Positions 62,838-64,000 of a stretch of 64,000 nt of DNA are shown here, piece after piece. The position numbers were made by a program, and so were the translations under genes. Each line of letters starts with the position of its first letter. The first letter of the stretch is position 1. Under the pieces are notes generated by a model. That model made no database searches. It saw only the letters and a program-made list of their open reading frames with translations, and had not been told where the DNA came from. The DNA comes from Acidithiobacillus sp. HP-2. Its GTDB lineage: Bacteria; Pseudomonadota; Gammaproteobacteria; Acidithiobacillales; Acidithiobacillaceae. The stretch lies in contig NZ_JACKZA010000011.1 of assembly GCF_015100155.1 (NCBI RefSeq), positions 62,001-126,000 of the forward strand, given 5' to 3'.

Positions 62838-64000
62838 ATCGTCTCGACACCCGCGACCCCGATTTCACCCGACAGTTTCATGCCCTGCATGATTGGGATG
62901 CCAATCTGGATGATCAGATGGAAGGCCGGGTCAGGGAGATTGTCCATGCTGTGCGCGATCGGGGTGATGCCGCCTTACGGGAATTTACCGAACGCTTCGA
63001 TGGTTTGAGCACAACTTCTGCAGCTGACCTGGAAATACCCCGGACGGCTCTGGAAAAGGCTTTAAACAGTCTCGAACCGTTGCAGCGTGCAGCTCTGGAA
63101 GAAGCCGCCCAACGTATTCGCGCCTATCACGAATATCAGCGTAGTGAGAGCTGGAGTTTCAGCGAAGCCAATGGCACCCGGCTCGGCCAACGCATTTTGC
63201 CCTTGTCCCGGGTAGGTATTTATGTGCCCGGAGGTAAGGCCGCCTACCCCAGTTCGGTGTTGATGAACGCCATTCCTGCCCACGTGGCCGGAGTTGAGGA
63301 GATCATCATGGTTGTCCCTACCCCCAAAGGTCAGGTGAACTCCTGGGTATTGGCCGCTGCCGCCATTGCCGGGGTGCATCGGGTGTTTTGCGTGGGTGGG
63401 GCCCAAGCCGTTGCGGCACTGGCTTATGGAACCGAAACCGTTCCTGCCGTCGACAAAATCGTCGGTCCCGGCAATATTTATGTCGCCACGGCCAAGCGTA
63501 TGGTTTTTGGTCGGGTAGGCATCGACATGATTGCCGGCCCCAGCGAAATCCTGGTAATTAGTGATGGGTCTGCGCCTGCAGAATGGCTGGCCTGGGATCT
63601 TCTGTCTCAGGCAGAACACGATGAAATTGCCCAGAGTATTTTCATCAGTTGGGATGACGCTCACATTGACGCTGTAGTCACCGCCGTGGATCAGGCTCTG
63701 AGCGTGCTCGACCGCGCCCCCATCGCCAGTAAAAGCTGGGCGGATCGTGGGGCGGTCATCCGCGTGCGTGATCGTGCCGAAGCCTGCGAGGTCGCCAACA
63801 GGATTGCCGCAGAGCATCTGGAGCTGGCAGTAGCTGATCCGGAAAGCTGGCTGCCCGACATTCATAATGCGGGCGCCATATTCATGGGTATTCACAGCTG
63901 TGAGGCACTGGGTGATTATGTAGCGGGACCCAATCATGTTCTGCCCACCGGGGGCAGTGCCCGGTTTTCCTCGTCGCTGGGTGTTTATGATTTCGTCAAA
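62834..64000 (+). CDS. hisD: Histidinol dehydrogenase, N-terminal 389 residues (partial)
   Basis: The gene begins [15 protein letters not shown] and runs open to the window end without a stop. Family motifs are clear: '[30 protein letters not shown]', '[31 protein letters not shown]', '[13 protein letters not shown]', '[14 protein letters not shown]' and '[23 protein letters not shown]'. It oxidises histidinol to histidine. About 40-50 residues at the C-terminus lie beyond the window. The murA-hisG-hisD order is common in gammaproteobacteria. Confidence 0.95.

Noticed and set aside
63062-63937. 291-codon minus-strand frame near the right edge
   Set aside because: It is antisense to hisD, which is open through this whole region with all family motifs.

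Overview
The window reads as a chromosomal segment of an acidophilic, sulfur-oxidising gammaproteobacterium-like chemolithotroph, most probably Acidithiobacillus of the A. thiooxidans type. That assignment is an inference. It rests on a Sox cluster, a cyo quinol-oxidase/ctaA-ctaB-ctaR block, and a gene order typical of that genus. I could not run a database search.

Region 1 (1-2802): the tail of a cyo-type quinol oxidase operon (cyoC end, cyoD) runs into heme synthesis genes (ctaA-like, ctaB) and an Rrf2-type regulator (ctaR).

Region 2 (2803-10702): a 390-bp control region holds a good sigma-54 promoter and a cluster of GGACCA half-sites. It is followed by DUF302-soxYZB, a membrane cytochrome, resB, soxX and a soxA that is cut off at about residue 120 by an IS200-type element. 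Beyond the element lies a 202-bp palindromic unit with 32-bp perfect arms. No soxA 3' half is visible.

Region 3 (10703-31055): mostly housekeeping genes: anmK, a SlyD-like FKBP, hemH, two exonuclease III-family genes, a GST, rlmJ, prmB, a LysR/MFS pair, mscS, argS, a SPOR protein, rsmA, an HNH endonuclease, pdxA, an S4 protein, an orphan ABC ATPase and mlaFEDCB (read right to left).

Region 4 (31056-40511): speD-speE (spermidine synthesis, with a long speD leader), a histidine phosphatase and a rhodanese. Then comes a three-gene GlrK/QseG/GlrR-type sigma-54 two-component system, a copper-receptor (OprC-like) TonB-dependent channel, and a tiny Lys/Glu/His-rich exported protein resembling acid-shock protein Asr. 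That last gene has its own near-consensus sigma-54 promoter.

Region 5 (40512-64000): yggX, mutY and an AsmA-like gene. Then a regulatory PTS without a sugar permease (ptsI, ptsH, EIIA-Man, rapZ, hprK, ptsN) followed by hpf, rpoN, lptBAC, kdsC, kdsD. Then two unknown small genes, murU-amgK, and divergently lptD-surA, an ABC-2 permease, ibaG, grxD, murA, hisG and hisD (cut by the window end).

Threads that link the regions: RpoN, GlrR and RapZ are all encoded here with two sigma-54 promoters. Outer-membrane building is heavily represented (Lpt, Kds, Mla, SurA). AnmK, AmgK, MurU and MurA together cover most of muramic acid recycling and UDP-MurNAc entry. No tRNA, rRNA or CRISPR array was seen.
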